A stretch of 64,000 nucleotides of DNA from Agelaius tricolor (GCA_023055355.1 JALJCS010000022.1:8293001-8357000); one strand, 5' to 3'; positions 50,875 through 64,000 are shown, counted from the stretch's first letter. The notes: generated by a model from the letters alone, not told the origin. Numbers and translations: made by a program.

Positions 50875-50924
50875 AAGAGGAAGAGAAAGGAAAAAAAGAG
50901 AAAAAAGGGGGAAAGAAAAAAAGA
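50875..50924. repeat. 50-nt homopurine tract
   Basis: Only A and G on the plus strand across 50 positions, with a G5 run near 50907-50911. Such tracts can form triplex DNA. Confidence 0.85.
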
Positions 50925-53125
50925 TTTATTCTGCTTTCCCAGAACTGCAAGTTTCCAGGTGTTCACCTTTTGATCTGGCTACAGGCAATGATTTTCTGAA
51001 GTGGTTTCTGATGGTGCCTGACATCATTTATGGCACTCCTGAACAATCTTGTAATGTGCTAAACTACACAAAATTAAGTGAGTTAGTGGCTAGCTAAGAG
51101 CAGCAAAACGGCCATGGATATCCCCTGCACTTTGCTACTTGCAACATGTGTAGCTTTTAAGCAGCGTTATTTCTTTGATTTGATAATGAGAATAGAATAA
51201 TTTCTGGTCTTAATTATTAATAGTACAGTGGGGTAACAGGCCCTTGGATTCTCAGTGTTCAATGCTGCACAAACACAGAGGAAAAAAACAAACCTATTTT
51301 TTCTAATAATTTACAACTCAGCTTAAGGCAAAACACAGCAATGGAGGCAGCAAACCATAGGAAGGGAAAAGATGAGTGGTGTGAACCTACATTTAACCAG
51401 CACAGTGTTGTGTGTGGCTTGACAGCCCATGTTGCTCGTGTTTGATTTAGTTTTATATATATTTTATTCAGTCTGTAATTAAAAGACAGAAGAATCCTTG
51501 CCATGAGCAGAACCGGACTCAGTTGGCAGATGCTGCACCACTGAGCCAGTGGGAATTTTGGCATTTGTTTTCATGGGTGATAGCACCAATGATGGTCTTG
51601 ATTTTGGGCAAGCTGGACAGCAGGACTTAGGTGAGAAATCAAACTCAAAATGGGTCATGAGTCAAAACTGGCACAGCTGGTCACCTCTGGCAAGTCAAAG
51701 CCATTCACACAGCTTCTTTTTTCTCCACATGAGCTGCAATTTATTCCTTTTTCTCCAACAAAACACTGTCAGAGAAAAAAAATTCTGTTGTGCCCAAGGA
51801 GACAAACTGTTGGCAGTAGATTTAAACTCTGCATCTCTAGATTTTGTTAATTGTTTTAATCACCTTAGTGAGCTCTGTAGAGAAGGGAATTGAACACCTG
51901 AGTGGTGGAGTGTGGTGGGAGCAGAGTGCAGATCAGATCTGGAAAACCTGAGGATTTGATCTATAAATTCTTTTGGCTGGAATTTGCTCAGAGCTTAAGG
52001 CCTCTCGTGCAGATTTGTTGTTGTCCAGGCAAAGGGTGATAAAGAAATGTGATTATCTTGTCTCCCAGTATGGTTGTCAGCACGTGGGATGTGTTTCCTT
52101 CTGTGAGACACAGAAATCTGTGCAGTGCTTCAGTACCCAGTGCAGAAACAAGAGTCAAATGCTGCAGTTTTGCCTTTTAGAAGTATTTAATCTGTAAATA
52201 ACTAATTAGCAGTCTTGCAGAATTTGTCATTTCCAATGTTGATTCTAAGGGTTGAATTTGTTAATGACATTTTAAATTCTTATTTTATGCCAACAAAGAC
52301 TGTGGATGCTTAGCCAAATTAATAGAATTTGCATTGACAATGAAATCTCTTCTCCCACTGAAGAAAACCTAAGAAGAGAAATGTATCTTTGAGATCCTAC
52401 CGTGATTTTGGTAAATCTTTTCCAAGTGCTTATTCTGCAAATCTAGATTAATACCATTTAGAAAGATCAGGCAAATGAAGCTGCAATTAAGAGAATTAGT
52501 TAAATCCATTATGGGCTGCTGGCCTTGCTCTCCAACTCAGGAAGGATTAAGCACCACACCCAAAGTCTGTTTGATCCTATCTTCAGGGCACTATTTATTA
52601 ATTACACGTAATTATTCATGGCAAACCCCAAAATGAAGCAGTTGAACATTAATCCAGCTGTTACCTTTCCCTCAATTCGTGGGCTTCTTTGGGATGCTTT
52701 TCTTGACTTTTCCACCCTTAACTTCACAGAGTGTTTCTCCAAGAGCCCCTTGCTGCTGGAGCAGTCTCATTTCTGTAAGATGTCCTGTCAGTCCTTGTCA
52801 CTTACCAGTGCTGAATCCAAGAGCACCTTGTCAGGAATCATGGAAACAGAATATTTATGCTGTCTGGTGGGTTCTGTGACCTGTGCTACTCCAGGTGTTT
52901 GTGGAGGGCTGGCATCCTGGTGAGAGGAGGCGCAGCAGCCAGGCTTGCTGAAGCAGCCCTTCAGAAACACAACTCAGAGGAACATCAGCTCTTGGGATTC
53001 ATTTCCAACCAAAGTTTCTATTTCAGACAGCAACTCTTCCCCCAGTCCCCTCTCCTGCAGTCCAGTGACTGGCACATGTAACCAGCCCATGACTGAAATC
53101 CTGTGTTTTATTTAGAGCAGGGCTG

Positions 53126-53177
53126 TGACACTTCCAGGAGTGCTCCAAATCACTGACACTTCCAGGAGTGCTCCAAA
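53126..53177. repeat. 24-bp perfect duplication, period 28
   Basis: TGACACTTCCAGGAGTGCTC plus CAAA occurs at 53126-53149 and 53154-53177 without mismatch. Confidence 0.9.
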
Positions 53178-54453
53178 GGTGATTTCTCCTCTCCTTTTTC
53201 TCCACAGGGTCTGTGTTACTCAGGGGCAAAGCAGGGCACAGGAAACCTGGCCCTTCAGGAGACAGAACACCCCAGTGCAACCTTTCATTAATTGCCAATA
53301 TTATATTTATCAGGGTTACAGAGCAACTAGAGGGAGACTCTATAACTGGAGGAGTATTATAGAGATCGTCTGTAATTGCTGAGTTATGGCTTAGGTGATG
53401 TCCAGTGCTTTAAGGGTAGGGAGGTCATTTGATAGCTTTAATCACACAGGTGTTTTAGCCTGTCAAAAACAAGGGCAGCTTTGTCGTTGCTGTTTTGCAG
53501 TGAGAGTCCTTCTGTATGACAAAGTGAACTGAGCTGATCAAAACATACACGGAAAGTGTAAACAAACAAAAAAATCGGCAAACAATGACTTTAAATTTCA
53601 GATGTCGTGGTCTAAGGGCAAAACAATGAAGGAAAACACAACACACTTAACTGCTTCCTGTTTCTATTCCATGATCAAAGCTTTTCACTTCAGTTTGTTC
53701 AATTCTTAATGATTTTTGGGCACTTTTTCTACTGCAGAGCACCAACAAACAAGGAGTAGAAAGCAAAATACAGGCCCTTCCCATGTTCTTGCACTCTAAA
53801 GCCCTTTTTTGAAATCCAGGTCTTCTGCAATCAGATTTAAAGCTGATTTAAAAACAAGAATTATAATGTACCCTCACCTAAAACCATAATAATCTCTCCT
53901 CCTGCCTCTGGATTGCTGATGCACCAAGGCTTTTAAGTATTTACCTTCTAGATATGAAGCTCCTTAGGGCTGCGTAATGCCTTATTATTATTACCAGTCC
54001 CTCAAGTCATAATGAACTCAGGATTACAGCATATTCTATATTTAAGTTTCCAGGACCAATAATTATTATATGTTCTTTGTTCTGAAATTAAAAAAAAAAA
54101 AAAAGTCATATAATTAGTTCTTTTCTGCTCGCTACACAACAAGAATTGATTGGCAAGATCATCACTGGAAATGCTTGGGAAAACCCTAAAACTTTTTTTT
54201 TTCTTTTCTTTTCTTGATGGTAGGAAGATATTTCACAATTTCATTATTGTGATTTACTAATCCAGAGAGCTGGCACAAGCTGCAACCATTAAATGATGTG
54301 ACTGTGAATTTTAGAATGAGGGTGTGTTATTAGTTTTTGTTAAAAAACAAAGCACAAAAAGGACTAATACTCACCTAGGTTTCCTACAACTTTTTTTTTT
54401 TTTTCTGGTTGGAAAAGTTATCTAAGTAGAAAGACTTTGGCCTTATATCTTAT

Positions 54454-54471
54454 ATAGGTATATATACCTAT
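54454..54471. other. 18-bp perfect palindrome
   Basis: ATAGGTATATATACCTAT equals its own reverse complement, within TA-rich DNA. Confidence 0.85.
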
Positions 54472-57400
54472 CTTATATACCTAAATTGGCATTACTTTGC
54501 TAGGCCAGAGATGCTGAAATTACCTCTTACACAGAGTTCTGATTCATTCTTGATAGGAATTTGCTTGCAGACATTTTCTTTAAGGTCTCACAGAGCCCGT
54601 GTGCTGAGCCTGGTCAGCTCCCAAAGCTTTAACGATGTGAATGGTTTGTGCTGCTTTTGCCATTATGGGCACCTACAAAAATATGCCTGATAATGGCTAA
54701 ACCAGGGTATTTTCTACTTATGAGCTGTTTTATAAGAAACAAATTCAAATTATACCTTTGTAGGCACCTGTGCAGTCCCAGTGATATGGAAAAGGTTTGA
54801 GCTGTTGAAACAGGTTTTGGAATCAGCTAATGGGGTATTTGGCAACAATTTTTAGTTAAATTTCCAATTAGGTTTGCTTTAGACAAATATAAGGGATATA
54901 TTGCCATTGACTTGTGCCTCATTGCTTTTTCTAATCTCCCTTTTGCTACCTCTCCATTTCTTAAGCTGCATCCTGCTAGGAATTGAATCTTTCTTTGTAC
55001 ATCTTTTCTTAATGAGAAAGTAGATTTCTGTAAGAATATGAGGCTTTTGGCCAACTTATTCAGTTAGTATTTGGGTGGGTGGAAATTGTTTTGTTGCTTT
55101 TTCTTCAAACATTGAACACACAACCTGTTAAGTTTCTGTACCACAATTTATTTTATTAGCACGCAGTAACCCTTGTTGACCAGTCCTCTGTTTTTCAGAG
55201 ATTCTGAACTTGGCACAGATTGTGAAGGCTGAGAAATATAAAATGAGTATAGAAGGTTATTTGATTGCAAAGTTGCAGCACTGGTGGAAATAATATATAT
55301 TCCAGTAGGGTGTCAATATCCCCAGCATGAGCTGAACTAAATGAAGACCTTGTATGTCAAATGCAGGGGAATATTTGGGGAACATGCAGTTGAAATCTTT
55401 ATCCCACCCTCTTCTTTTACTCATCTTCAAAAGAACTGTCAGCTCAGGGGTTTGTACAATATGAAGCACATCCCATCACATTTTCCACTCTCACCTGCAG
55501 AGCTGGGATCCTGCAGCTCTGGTGGCATCAGGCACCCATGAGGACCTTTTTCCATCTCTGAAGCAGATTCAGAACAGGGAGTGGAGTTCAGGCTCTGGTG
55601 TGGCCTGCAGAAAGCAGCTCCCTGGCACTGGGGTGTGGTAAGGGAGGGAGCACAGAGGGGCTGAGAGGGTGCTTGGGAGGAAGGATGGTGGAGCTCGACT
55701 GCTGTGCTGGAGGAAGAGCTGCAGCAACAGCTCCGTCTGCTTGTGCTGCGTGGGTGTTCACACAATGGAGCTCAGTCATCAGATCCCATTACACACCTAC
55801 ACCAAGGGCTGTGTGACAGAACAGGTTATGTGAGGATGGATTAGAGGATTGAGTATATAAAGAATCCAGAAGCACGTTTTTATTTTTTTTTAGACTTGCT
55901 TTATGCTACAGATAATCTTTGTCCAAAAAGAAAAAAAAAAAAAAAATCCATAATGGAACCACAAAGAGACTCAGCCTGAAATCATCTCATCTAGGTTTGC
56001 TGGATTTTAGATGTTGAAAGCTAGGATCTGGGGTGTAATTGTGTAGCATTACACGACACATCAGGTGTCCTAAATCCCCTTGAATTATAGGCATATAATT
56101 CAGGAGATGCCTCAGGTGCCCTGTGAAAAAAGAAAGGTACACCTTTCTGAGCAACTCAGATCTCATGGACGAGGCTGTGGGAAAAGGCACCACAGCCAAG
56201 TGACTGGGAATGGGAGGAAACTGGCCCTGAGGTGTTTCAAAGCAACAGAAGGGGTAAACCAAATAATTCATCTGCACCAGAAACTAAAACCTTTGACAGG
56301 GTTTGCACTTAAAAATTGTGTCCATGACAGCTTGTCCATTTTTTCCAGTGATATTGGTTTTCCTCATAATATACATTACCTCTCCCTACAAACCTTGCCT
56401 CTCTTGCTCCTTTGAGTTCTCAAATAGGTCAGTAATTCTATTGACTTCCAAGCTCTTTACCTGCAAGCAGTCAAGAGCTTTGTCTGGTCAGGGTCCAAAA
56501 GTCCTTCTAACCTGAAAACATTTATGGAAAAAGTGCTGATTGAATAGGAAAAAATGTGCAAAAATATATTTAAAACCTCCTCTCTCCAAACCTCAGCTGG
56601 CAAGTGCAATGGGGCAAATGGTCCATTCTGGCTCCCAGCTGTTTAGTCTCCCCAGTTTACAGTTCCCATTTTGTGCCAGTTATGCAGAAGGTGAGGCCAT
56701 CACTTGTTTGCCATTGGGCAGAGCTGTTCTCCAGCACTAACAATGATCTGAAAACCAGGCAGATAAAATGATACATTCTTACATGCAGTTGTGGTTTAGT
56801 TAGTTTATGGAAGGTCATATTTGTCATGTCTGCCTGATATTCTCTTGTTCTAATAAGCCCTGTCTACAAAGTAATGAATTCTGTGAGCCTTATTCAGGTA
56901 ATTACTTTTTAATTTTAGTTTTCAAGGATTTTTATTCAGACTTCTTAGGCAGATGCAGGGTCTGACTTGTCTGTCCCTTGGAGGACACGTGGTTTGCCCA
57001 GGTATATTCAGGGCAATTAATTTTTCCTCTAGGACCCTCTCGTGGAAGGTTTCATTTCTCTTTGGCAGGTTAAATCACTTTAGATTTAGATCCTCATAGA
57101 CAAGGATGTTCACAATCTGTTTCTTAGACAGCAAAACACTTTTGTTGGCAAAAGAATGGCCTTTGGGAATCCAGAGACCTCGACCTGTCATAGTACAAGC
57201 TCATTTCTTTTTCCCTTCCTGCTTTCATTGTGTATTCTGGACCCTGCTAAGTAACCTTCCCCATCTAAAAGTTGCTCTTCACAAAGGTAGGAGAGATATT
57301 GCTTTAGTTTTCAGTTACAGGCTTTACAACTCCATCAGAAGAAAGATTCATGTTTTCACATAGTCCCCAAGAGTTACCACTTAGTGTTATTATGGTCTTT

Positions 57401-60400
57401 GCTCAGGGTAACACCAGTTTGACAGCTTCCCATTTATTAATGCAGTTAAATATGTTAATAAACGTGACATTTATTATTATTATCATAACATTCTTCAATT
57501 ACATTGGTGCAGTCTTATCCAGCAAAAGCAAACCTGAGCCAAACATATCTTTAAAACGTCTGCACACGAGCCAATGCCAGCCAAGGGTGTGACATTTTTT
57601 GTTTTTTATTTTTACAGTTTTTAAGAACACTTCACACTGGCAAAAGCTTTCAGGGAAACCCAGCTTATACTGGCATCAAGTGATTTTTGCTCATACAGCT
57701 TGCCTTGTTTGCAGAACTGTTTCAGGCTAGACCAGAAAAGCACTCTGTGGCCAGCACAAGCTGAGTGTGTGCCAGGGCACAGCTGCAGTGGTGTCATATC
57801 AACCCAGGAGCAAGGACTCCATCAGGCAGCATTGGTGGGGGGAGCTACAGCCTCTTTAGCTGACTCCCATTTACCCCCAGCAAACCCTTTCTTGGTTCTT
57901 GTTGAGAAGGTTCAACCATCGTAGCCGGTTATTGGCACACCTTGCCTGCATTCTGCTGGTAACACTTTTCCCAAAATTCAATTTTCCAGAATATTTGAGC
58001 AGTATATGGGAGTGCCACATGAAACTAAACAACTGCTAAAGAGCCTGTTTGGCTTGCATGATCTGAGTTCAGAAATAAAGAGGTTCCTTGCTGTTTTTTC
58101 TTGGTATCCTCTTGGTGCCATCTGAGAAGCACAAAGGAAACAGAGAGGACCAAAGGCTTTAGATCAAAAAGAAATGTCTGGTCTGGGAGGACAGCAGAAA
58201 TTCATGAAGGAGTGCTGTCCATTTGATATAGGACATTGCATAAACCCCTTGTTGTGGAGATTTAGGACACATTCAGGGGTAATAACTCTACCTGTTGTCA
58301 TAGAGAAGGACAACTGTTCTCTGTCTTGACAAATGTACCACTTTTCTTTTGCATGGCTGCAATTACTGTTTCCCATTTTCTGCACTGTTTGGGGGTGAGA
58401 GTGGCCTATCCCTCCTCTGAGGTCAGATGGCAGAAGAGCCATCCCTTTCCCTGAAATCCTTTTGAAATGTGTTAGCACTCTAACTGCACAGAGATCTTGC
58501 ACTGAAGTGTGCCTGGGACAATTTTTGTCTCTGAGATGTTGGTTCAGGTCCTTAAACAGCTGCTGGACTATGAGGCCCTGAGGTCTGTGCCAACAATAAG
58601 ATCTGCATGTCCCAAAAATCATGTAAATCTGTGGCTCCTGTGGCAGTGTAGCCTTCTGCCATGCTCACCACACATTCCTACAGGAATGTGCAAACCTCAC
58701 AGAACAGACCCTGCAGATATTTTGGCTTTGAGAACAGCGAGAAGTTGCATAAACTTTCCTCCATTTTACATCCCCATCTTTCATTGTGAGATATTGGATT
58801 GTGACATCAAAGAGTTAATGTGGACAGAAATGTTTGATCTCATTCTACTTGAACTTATTACATTTTGAATTCTGATACTGTTACAGTGAAGCTGTAAATT
58901 TATCTTGAGGTAAGCCAGCAGAAAGGCACTATTTTCTAGTTAGCAGCAGCCATTCTGTTCCTTAAAAGAAATTTGGGACAGATGTGTCTGTCTTATTATT
59001 TCAGTGAACGCAGGGAGAAAATGTATTTTATTTCTTATTAAATAAATTTGCCTGTTCATCTCAGTATGTGGGACTGTCAAAGCTTATAAATTTGGCAGTA
59101 TTTTAACATGATCATTCTGTTTTTCTTTAAACCAAGTTATTAAATTGATATATTTTTATAAAAAGCAGAGGGTGATGGAAATTTTTTTTTTCATCTTTTG
59201 ACATTTGGTTTACTGTTAAAGGGTTTTAAGTAACACTGTGTCTTAAATCAGAAAGATAACAACTGTTCCAAAGAATGCTGAAAACCAACCAAAAGACTGG
59301 GATTCGCTGGGTTGCAGTGCTGGTAAAGCAGTGTGTGTTTGGACTTTGATATTGGGAGTTTTTTGTGCTAATGCATTGTCAGAGTTTAAGTGTCTCATGC
59401 TTTTCCCTGAGCATCTCTCATACCTGTCTGCAGGGGAGCCAGAGGCAAGCTGTTCTGTTGATATATTTACAAATCTCACTCTCACTTCTGCCAAGGTGGC
59501 TTTAGGTTTACAATCACCATCAAAACCCTTTACACCACTTTCAGCAGTGGTTAATCTGGTGTAAGTGCAAATAGGGTGCAGTCCTGACCAGGAAAAAATC
59601 CCTTTTGTGTCAAAAAGGACTCCAGCTCCTACAGAAATGGTGGGGTCAGATCCATGCTGGGGTGGCTGTGCTTGGCCACAAAGTCACACAACTTCCAGCT
59701 GAAGCTGCCTCTTGAAGAAAGCACTTGGGTTTGAGTCATGTTTGACAGGCTGCTGTGACTGGGTGAGTAGGTGTTAAAGCAAACCTTCAGACCAAGAGTT
59801 TAGAGAGGGACAGACTTTTTTTATCCCAGTCTTTGTAACCGTGATGAGAACTGGTTAACTTTTCTAGCAAATGAGACCAGGCATTTCTGTGAGGAAGGGT
59901 GAAAAAAACTGAGAGCAAAAAAGTTAATATTGTTTGAGAGACATGGAAAGGATGAAAATCCTTTTGCAGTGAGCACCAGGTCAGCCCTTCTGCAAGGGGA
60001 AGCAGGAGCCCCTTACATGTGCTTCCTACGGAAGAAGGATCAACTCAAAATTAAAAAATTAAACAAGTGCTTAGAGATTTTCATTTGTTCCATTGATTCT
60101 GGTTGAAAAATCTGTTTAGTTATATCATCAGCTACTTTGTGTCCTTGATTCTCCACTAGCCTGTACTGGTTCCACAGAGAGGAAAGACCACAAATATGGG
60201 GGTATTACTGAATCTCCATGTGCACGGCTGGGAAATGAGTTGGACCCACAATCTGAACATCTTTTAAACCAGATGTTGCTAAGAATTTGCCCAAAAGAGG
60301 TCTCTCCTCCCACTTCTCAGGGCTGAACATATTTGAGCTTGGATAAAATCTTTAAAGTAATTTCAAGCTGGTGGGCAAGGTCAATATTCCCTCATTTGCT

Positions 60401-61049
60401 ATAATCCTAAAACAGGACAGTGTTTGCAAATGCTGAAATTTTCCATGAGCAAAACCATTTAAAAAATTATTATTATTGATTCAAGGGCCTGGAAATGTTT
60501 CTCTGGGCATTTCTAATCAAAAGGTAGTGTTTCATATGGTGAGTGAAAAGGTCCTCACTGCATCATAAGAGATGTGGTCTGGGCAAAGAGCAGATCCCTG
60601 AGTCACAGCTGGGTAAGCAGGGAAATTTACTTCTGTTCCTTGAGAAGTGAGCCAGGCAAATGAAATTAATGCTGCCTTGGACCAAAGCAAAGCTTCTCAG
60701 CTGGACTCAGAACTAACCTAGGAGACTGAAAGCATTGCCTCCCACTCAGAATCCTCCTCTGGTTTGCTGTGTGGCTGGATGAGGCTTTGGATCAAGAGCA
60801 AATTCTAGCAGTGGGAAGAACAGCAGGATGAAAGTAGAGACAAGTGCTGGGACCATGGTAAATCACTGCTACCTGTAAAAGGCAACATTTGTTTAGGAGC
60901 AAAGTTCTGCTTATGTTTTAGCCCGAACTGTGATCTGTACATTGCCATTAAATGCTCTTCTGCTATCCTGTGATAGAGCAGCATTTTCCAGGGACCACTG
61001 GACAAAGTTTACCCCAGCAAAAGGACAGGTTAAATACTTTTTGGTGTTT

Positions 61050-61160
61050 ATCTCAAATCTATCTTCTGTAAAGGGGGAATAATACTATTTGCCCAGCTTT
61101 GTGATATTCACTGAGTTCCTATTGCAAAAGATGGTCTGGAAAGTGTGCCAGCTTTTTATC
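61050..61160 (-). repeat. Possible ancient SINE (MIR-like) remnant, antisense
   Basis: TATCTTCTGTAAAGGGGGAA then TAATACTATTTGCCCAGCTTTGTG resembles the antisense MIR pattern CATCTGTAAAATGGGGATAA with a following CTCACAGGGTTGTTGTGAGG. Judged by eye and diverged. Confidence 0.35.
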
Positions 61161-64000
61161 ACCACTAATAAATGAGAAATCCCTTTCTCATTCTAGGACC
61201 TGCTGTTAAGGGTCAGTTAAGGTGAAACCAGACTATCAGATCTATAAAACATGGTTCTATAAAGAGAACAGCTACAAACTGTGATGCCATGAGCAATAAT
61301 GAATCCTAACTGCTCTTCTGAGCAGGAAAAGAGTGAAGAGCACGGTGTGTCCAGACTCAGATGTGCCATAGGACTGTCTGGAAAAGGGAACCCTCACGGG
61401 GAGGTGGGACAGTGTTTCTGGGGCACCCTGCCCGTGATCACTTCGTGCCAGACGGATCCACAACCAGCATTTGTTCAGTCACAAAAGTTAAATAGCATTT
61501 CTGGGAAGAAGAGACCCAACTACTATCAGTGCACTTCACTTTTGAGTGGCTGGCCATGCCACGCTGGTAATTTAAATGGAGAAAGAGTGATAATAGTTTA
61601 GCAGTGAGAACAACACTTTTTCCACCTCTTATCTGGAGATAATGGTGGAACATTGCAGGGTTTTTTTCACCCTCTTCCCAGCACCTGTCCTTATTTGTTG
61701 AACAATTTATAGCTCCATCTGAAGTATTATCCTGCTAACAGTAGGAGGTATTTGCAGTGCAGCACAACATAATCCTCCCCTCAGAGATTAAGACTATTAC
61801 CTCATTGATGCTCCTAGTCTCTGCCAGCCTTGGCATACCAATGTACAGCGTGAATGCAGGTTTGCTGCATAATAGCTCACTATGCTACCAGCTAAGCCAC
61901 TGAATGCTTCTACAGTCATTCCTTTTATTAGGAGAATGACATGACAGTAATAATGGATAATGAATTCTGTTAATGAGATGACTTATTTCAAAAGTAAATA
62001 AAGCTCAGGTGTCACGTGAATGAAACATTTGAAATATCTGCAAATGTGATTTAGTCAAATGTTCCAGAGAAGGAAAAAAAAAAAAAAAAAGAACCCACAC
62101 AAACCCTCCTTTGAGGCAGCTGCGATTGAGTGGGTAAGACTCCACCAGCAAGAAAGGAAAAAAGGGAAGTTGTACAGGCAGCTTAACTTCATCCCTGGTG
62201 CAGGTGATTGATGGCACAATCTCTGCTGCTCCAGTATAGATGAATTTGGCCACGCTGAGGGTAAGTAACCTCTGTCAGGTGGAGGCTGCACTCCTGCTCC
62301 CGTGTGTGATGGGGTGGGAGCAGCTCCCAGCAGGAGCTGCCTTGGGACTGCAGCTGCTGGCACAGCCTCCCTGCAGCTTGGTCTCTCTCTCCTCAGTGAA
62401 TTTATCACAAAAAGCTCTTGACTTGGTTGAACTCAAGCCAAGGGAAATGCAAATATCCACTGCTGTTTCTGCTGAATTACATTTACTCCTTTACTAAGTT
62501 ATTATTCTTCCTATGAAGAAACAACTTAGACATCTTTTCATGTAATACAGAAATATTAATGTAATCATCCTCTCCTCACATTTTCAAATGATTGAACTGT
62601 GTTTTGCTTCATTTTTGCCAACCAATTCGCTGTCAAGCACAAACCAGGTTTGTAGTTTGGTTTATAGTACATGAAAATGTTACCAACAACATCAGCATCA
62701 CACAGAGATACAAACAGGCATCGTCAAGGATGTGGTGAGGATGCTAATATTAGAACTGTCAGACAGCCTTTGTGAAACTCAGGGTTTCTTTATTGACCAT
62801 AAAAGCGTTAAAGCATCAAAGAAAGAACTACTTGGTGTCTACAGGCGTATTTATCTTCCCTAAGATTTTTTTGCCCTGATGCGGACTCTGACTTCTGCAC
62901 ATCTTTAATACATTTACCCTCACAGTATGCCTGTGAGACACAGAGGAGCTACTCTTTGCATTCTACAGAAATTCTGCAAAACAGAGAGCTGAAACACTGG
63001 AGGAGAGAGCAGGCAGGCTGGCCTGCAAACACAACAGCAGGAGGTTCCTGCAGGAGCTCAGCTGCCCTGGGAGCCGTGACCTGCTCCTGCCCTGGCTTCC
63101 TCTGGGCATTTGCCCCATGGCATAAAGCACAGGGCTCTGTGACTCGCAGTGTCACATGTCACTGCCTAGCAATGCCAGGGAGTTGTTTGCCCATGGAGGG
63201 AATATTTTAAAAAGAAAGGAATTAATTAAGAGTTCAGTGGTGGGTTCCATGGTTTTGGCCCTCTTCAGTGGTCCTTGGGGAATGGTTGGATGTTCCCACC
63301 TGACAGCTCGTTGGTTCTCTGCGCCTGGTAGTTGGAGCAAAGCCATTTTTGAGGGTGCTTGAGAGAAACCAGACTGACAGTCCCTGTGAACATCAGAGGC
63401 TAGAAAACTGTGGCATCCTAGAGGATTTTGTCCCAAACTGAAGCATCTGGCCCACACCAGCCTCCCACCCAGCACAGCTGCACCACCCAAGGCAGCTGCT
63501 TTGGGGAGGTTTGGGGATGGCTCCATGGGCTTCCTTCCCTGGGGACCTGGGACACTGTGGGCTCACACCCCAAAAGAGAGAGAAGCAGATTAAAATCTGA
63601 TGCTTATATGTCATAGGGGAAGTGCAGAGAGATATGAAAGAGGAAAAAGATTTGTGTGCATGACCTGGTACATTTTTTAGCTAAGTCTTACAGAGTTAAG
63701 TTAAAGTAAACATTTCACCCAGAATAATCACAAAAACTGGGCTGTCCTTCCAATTTCAGCACCCCTCATTCTTGTGAAACAAGGTGGGAAAGGTCTCAAA
63801 AGTTTAGCAAAGAGCTTAGGAAGGTCTTGGGGCACCCAACGAGGAGGGCATGAATGCTGTGAGAGAACTCCATCAGGGCAAAGCTGGCATGTGCTGCAGC
63901 CCCTGGGCTCAGCAGTGCTGCCAGCCCCACTCCAGCCTTCCCAGAGCACTCAGGGTGGAGCCAGGCTGCTGAGAAGCTGCCCTGCTGTTTGGTTGTTTAA
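61161..64000. other. Intergenic DNA at the right edge
   Basis: GC rises towards the end. A17-18 run near 62074-62090. The segment 61690-62050 looks information-rich (TAAT, CACGTG-like and CAGGTG motifs) but carries no gene. The ORFs at 62956-63616 lack recognisable domains. Confidence 0.55.
62905..63005 (+). repeat. Possible ancient SINE (MIR-like) remnant, sense
   Basis: TTTACCCTCACAGTATGCCT GTGAG, then TTTGCATTCTACAGAAATTC and AGAGAGCTGAAACACTGGAG, follow the MIR order CCTCACAACA..CTGTGAGG, CATTTTACAGATGAGGAAAC and CAGAGAGGTTAAG. Strongly diverged. Confidence 0.3.

Larger units (their letters stand above)
47541..61049. other. Intergenic DNA, AT-rich, no recognised gene
   Basis: Contains a hairpin at 47773-47801, a 36-bp-spaced repeat at 49107-49158, a 50-nt homopurine tract at 50875-50924, a 24-bp duplication at 53126-53177, an 18-bp palindrome at 54454-54471 and an inverted repeat at 58671-58690. 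The longest ORF (58164-58622, minus, 152 codons) has no recognisable domain. Confidence 0.65.

Noticed and set aside
51490..51550. tRNA-like or SINE-like wording around CAGTTGGCAGATGCTGC
   Set aside because: No proper A and B boxes, no cloverleaf that I can draw.
58164..58622. 152-codon minus-strand ORF
   Set aside because: No recognisable domain, no supporting splice or promoter context. A single ORF of this length is expected by chance in 64 kb read in six frames.
30346..64000. Exons of the expected upstream neighbours FAM204A or PRLHR
   Set aside because: I looked for remembered protein segments among the translated frames and found none. Short exons could still be missed without a search.
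1..64000. CR1 LINEs, endogenous retroviruses, CRISPR arrays, rRNA or tRNA genes
   Set aside because: No diagnostic CR1 3' ends, LTR pairs, polymerase motifs, spaced repeats or RNA gene folds were seen. Old degenerate copies need a RepeatMasker run.

Overview
The window looks like one stretch of a vertebrate nuclear chromosome, most likely avian. It has a multi-exon gene with GT-AG introns, a CpG-island promoter, long AT-rich non-coding stretches and many microsatellites, and almost no recognisable young interspersed repeats, which fits a bird better than a mammal. The species cannot be fixed from the sequence alone. There is no sign of prokaryotic genes, CRISPR arrays or operons.

The only protein-coding gene I can support is RAB11FIP2 (Rab11 family-interacting protein 2, a class I FIP) on the minus strand. 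The whole coding sequence is present in five exons: 29578-29226, 18322-17880, 17197-16738, 5503-5458 and 1887-1660. All junctions are GT-AG and in phase. The spliced CDS is 1530 nt, giving 509 residues against 512 for the human protein as I remember it. It encodes an N-terminal C2 domain, a basic/serine-rich linker with the serine matching human Ser227, three NPF motifs, and a C-terminal coiled-coil Rab11-binding domain. The 3'UTR runs leftwards from 1659, probably beyond the window edge.

Layout: 1-1659 is 3'UTR. 1660-29578 is the gene body, with introns of about 3.6, 11.2, 0.7 and 10.9 kb carrying AT-rich and tandem repeats. 29579-30345 is a CpG-island promoter and 5' leader with candidate uORFs, a G-quadruplex motif and a short in-frame CUG run. 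30346-64000 is intergenic DNA upstream of the gene with no recognisable gene. It holds microsatellites, including a 44-nt poly(A) and a perfect 19-copy AAGGG array, several perfect hairpins, candidate ancient SINE remnants, and CpG/TAAT-rich segments that may be regulatory.

I did not find a previously undescribed multi-gene system. The most useful leads concern control of RAB11FIP2: leader features, a frame-shifting 46-nt exon 4, and an intronic CpG cluster. The others are the structured repeats.
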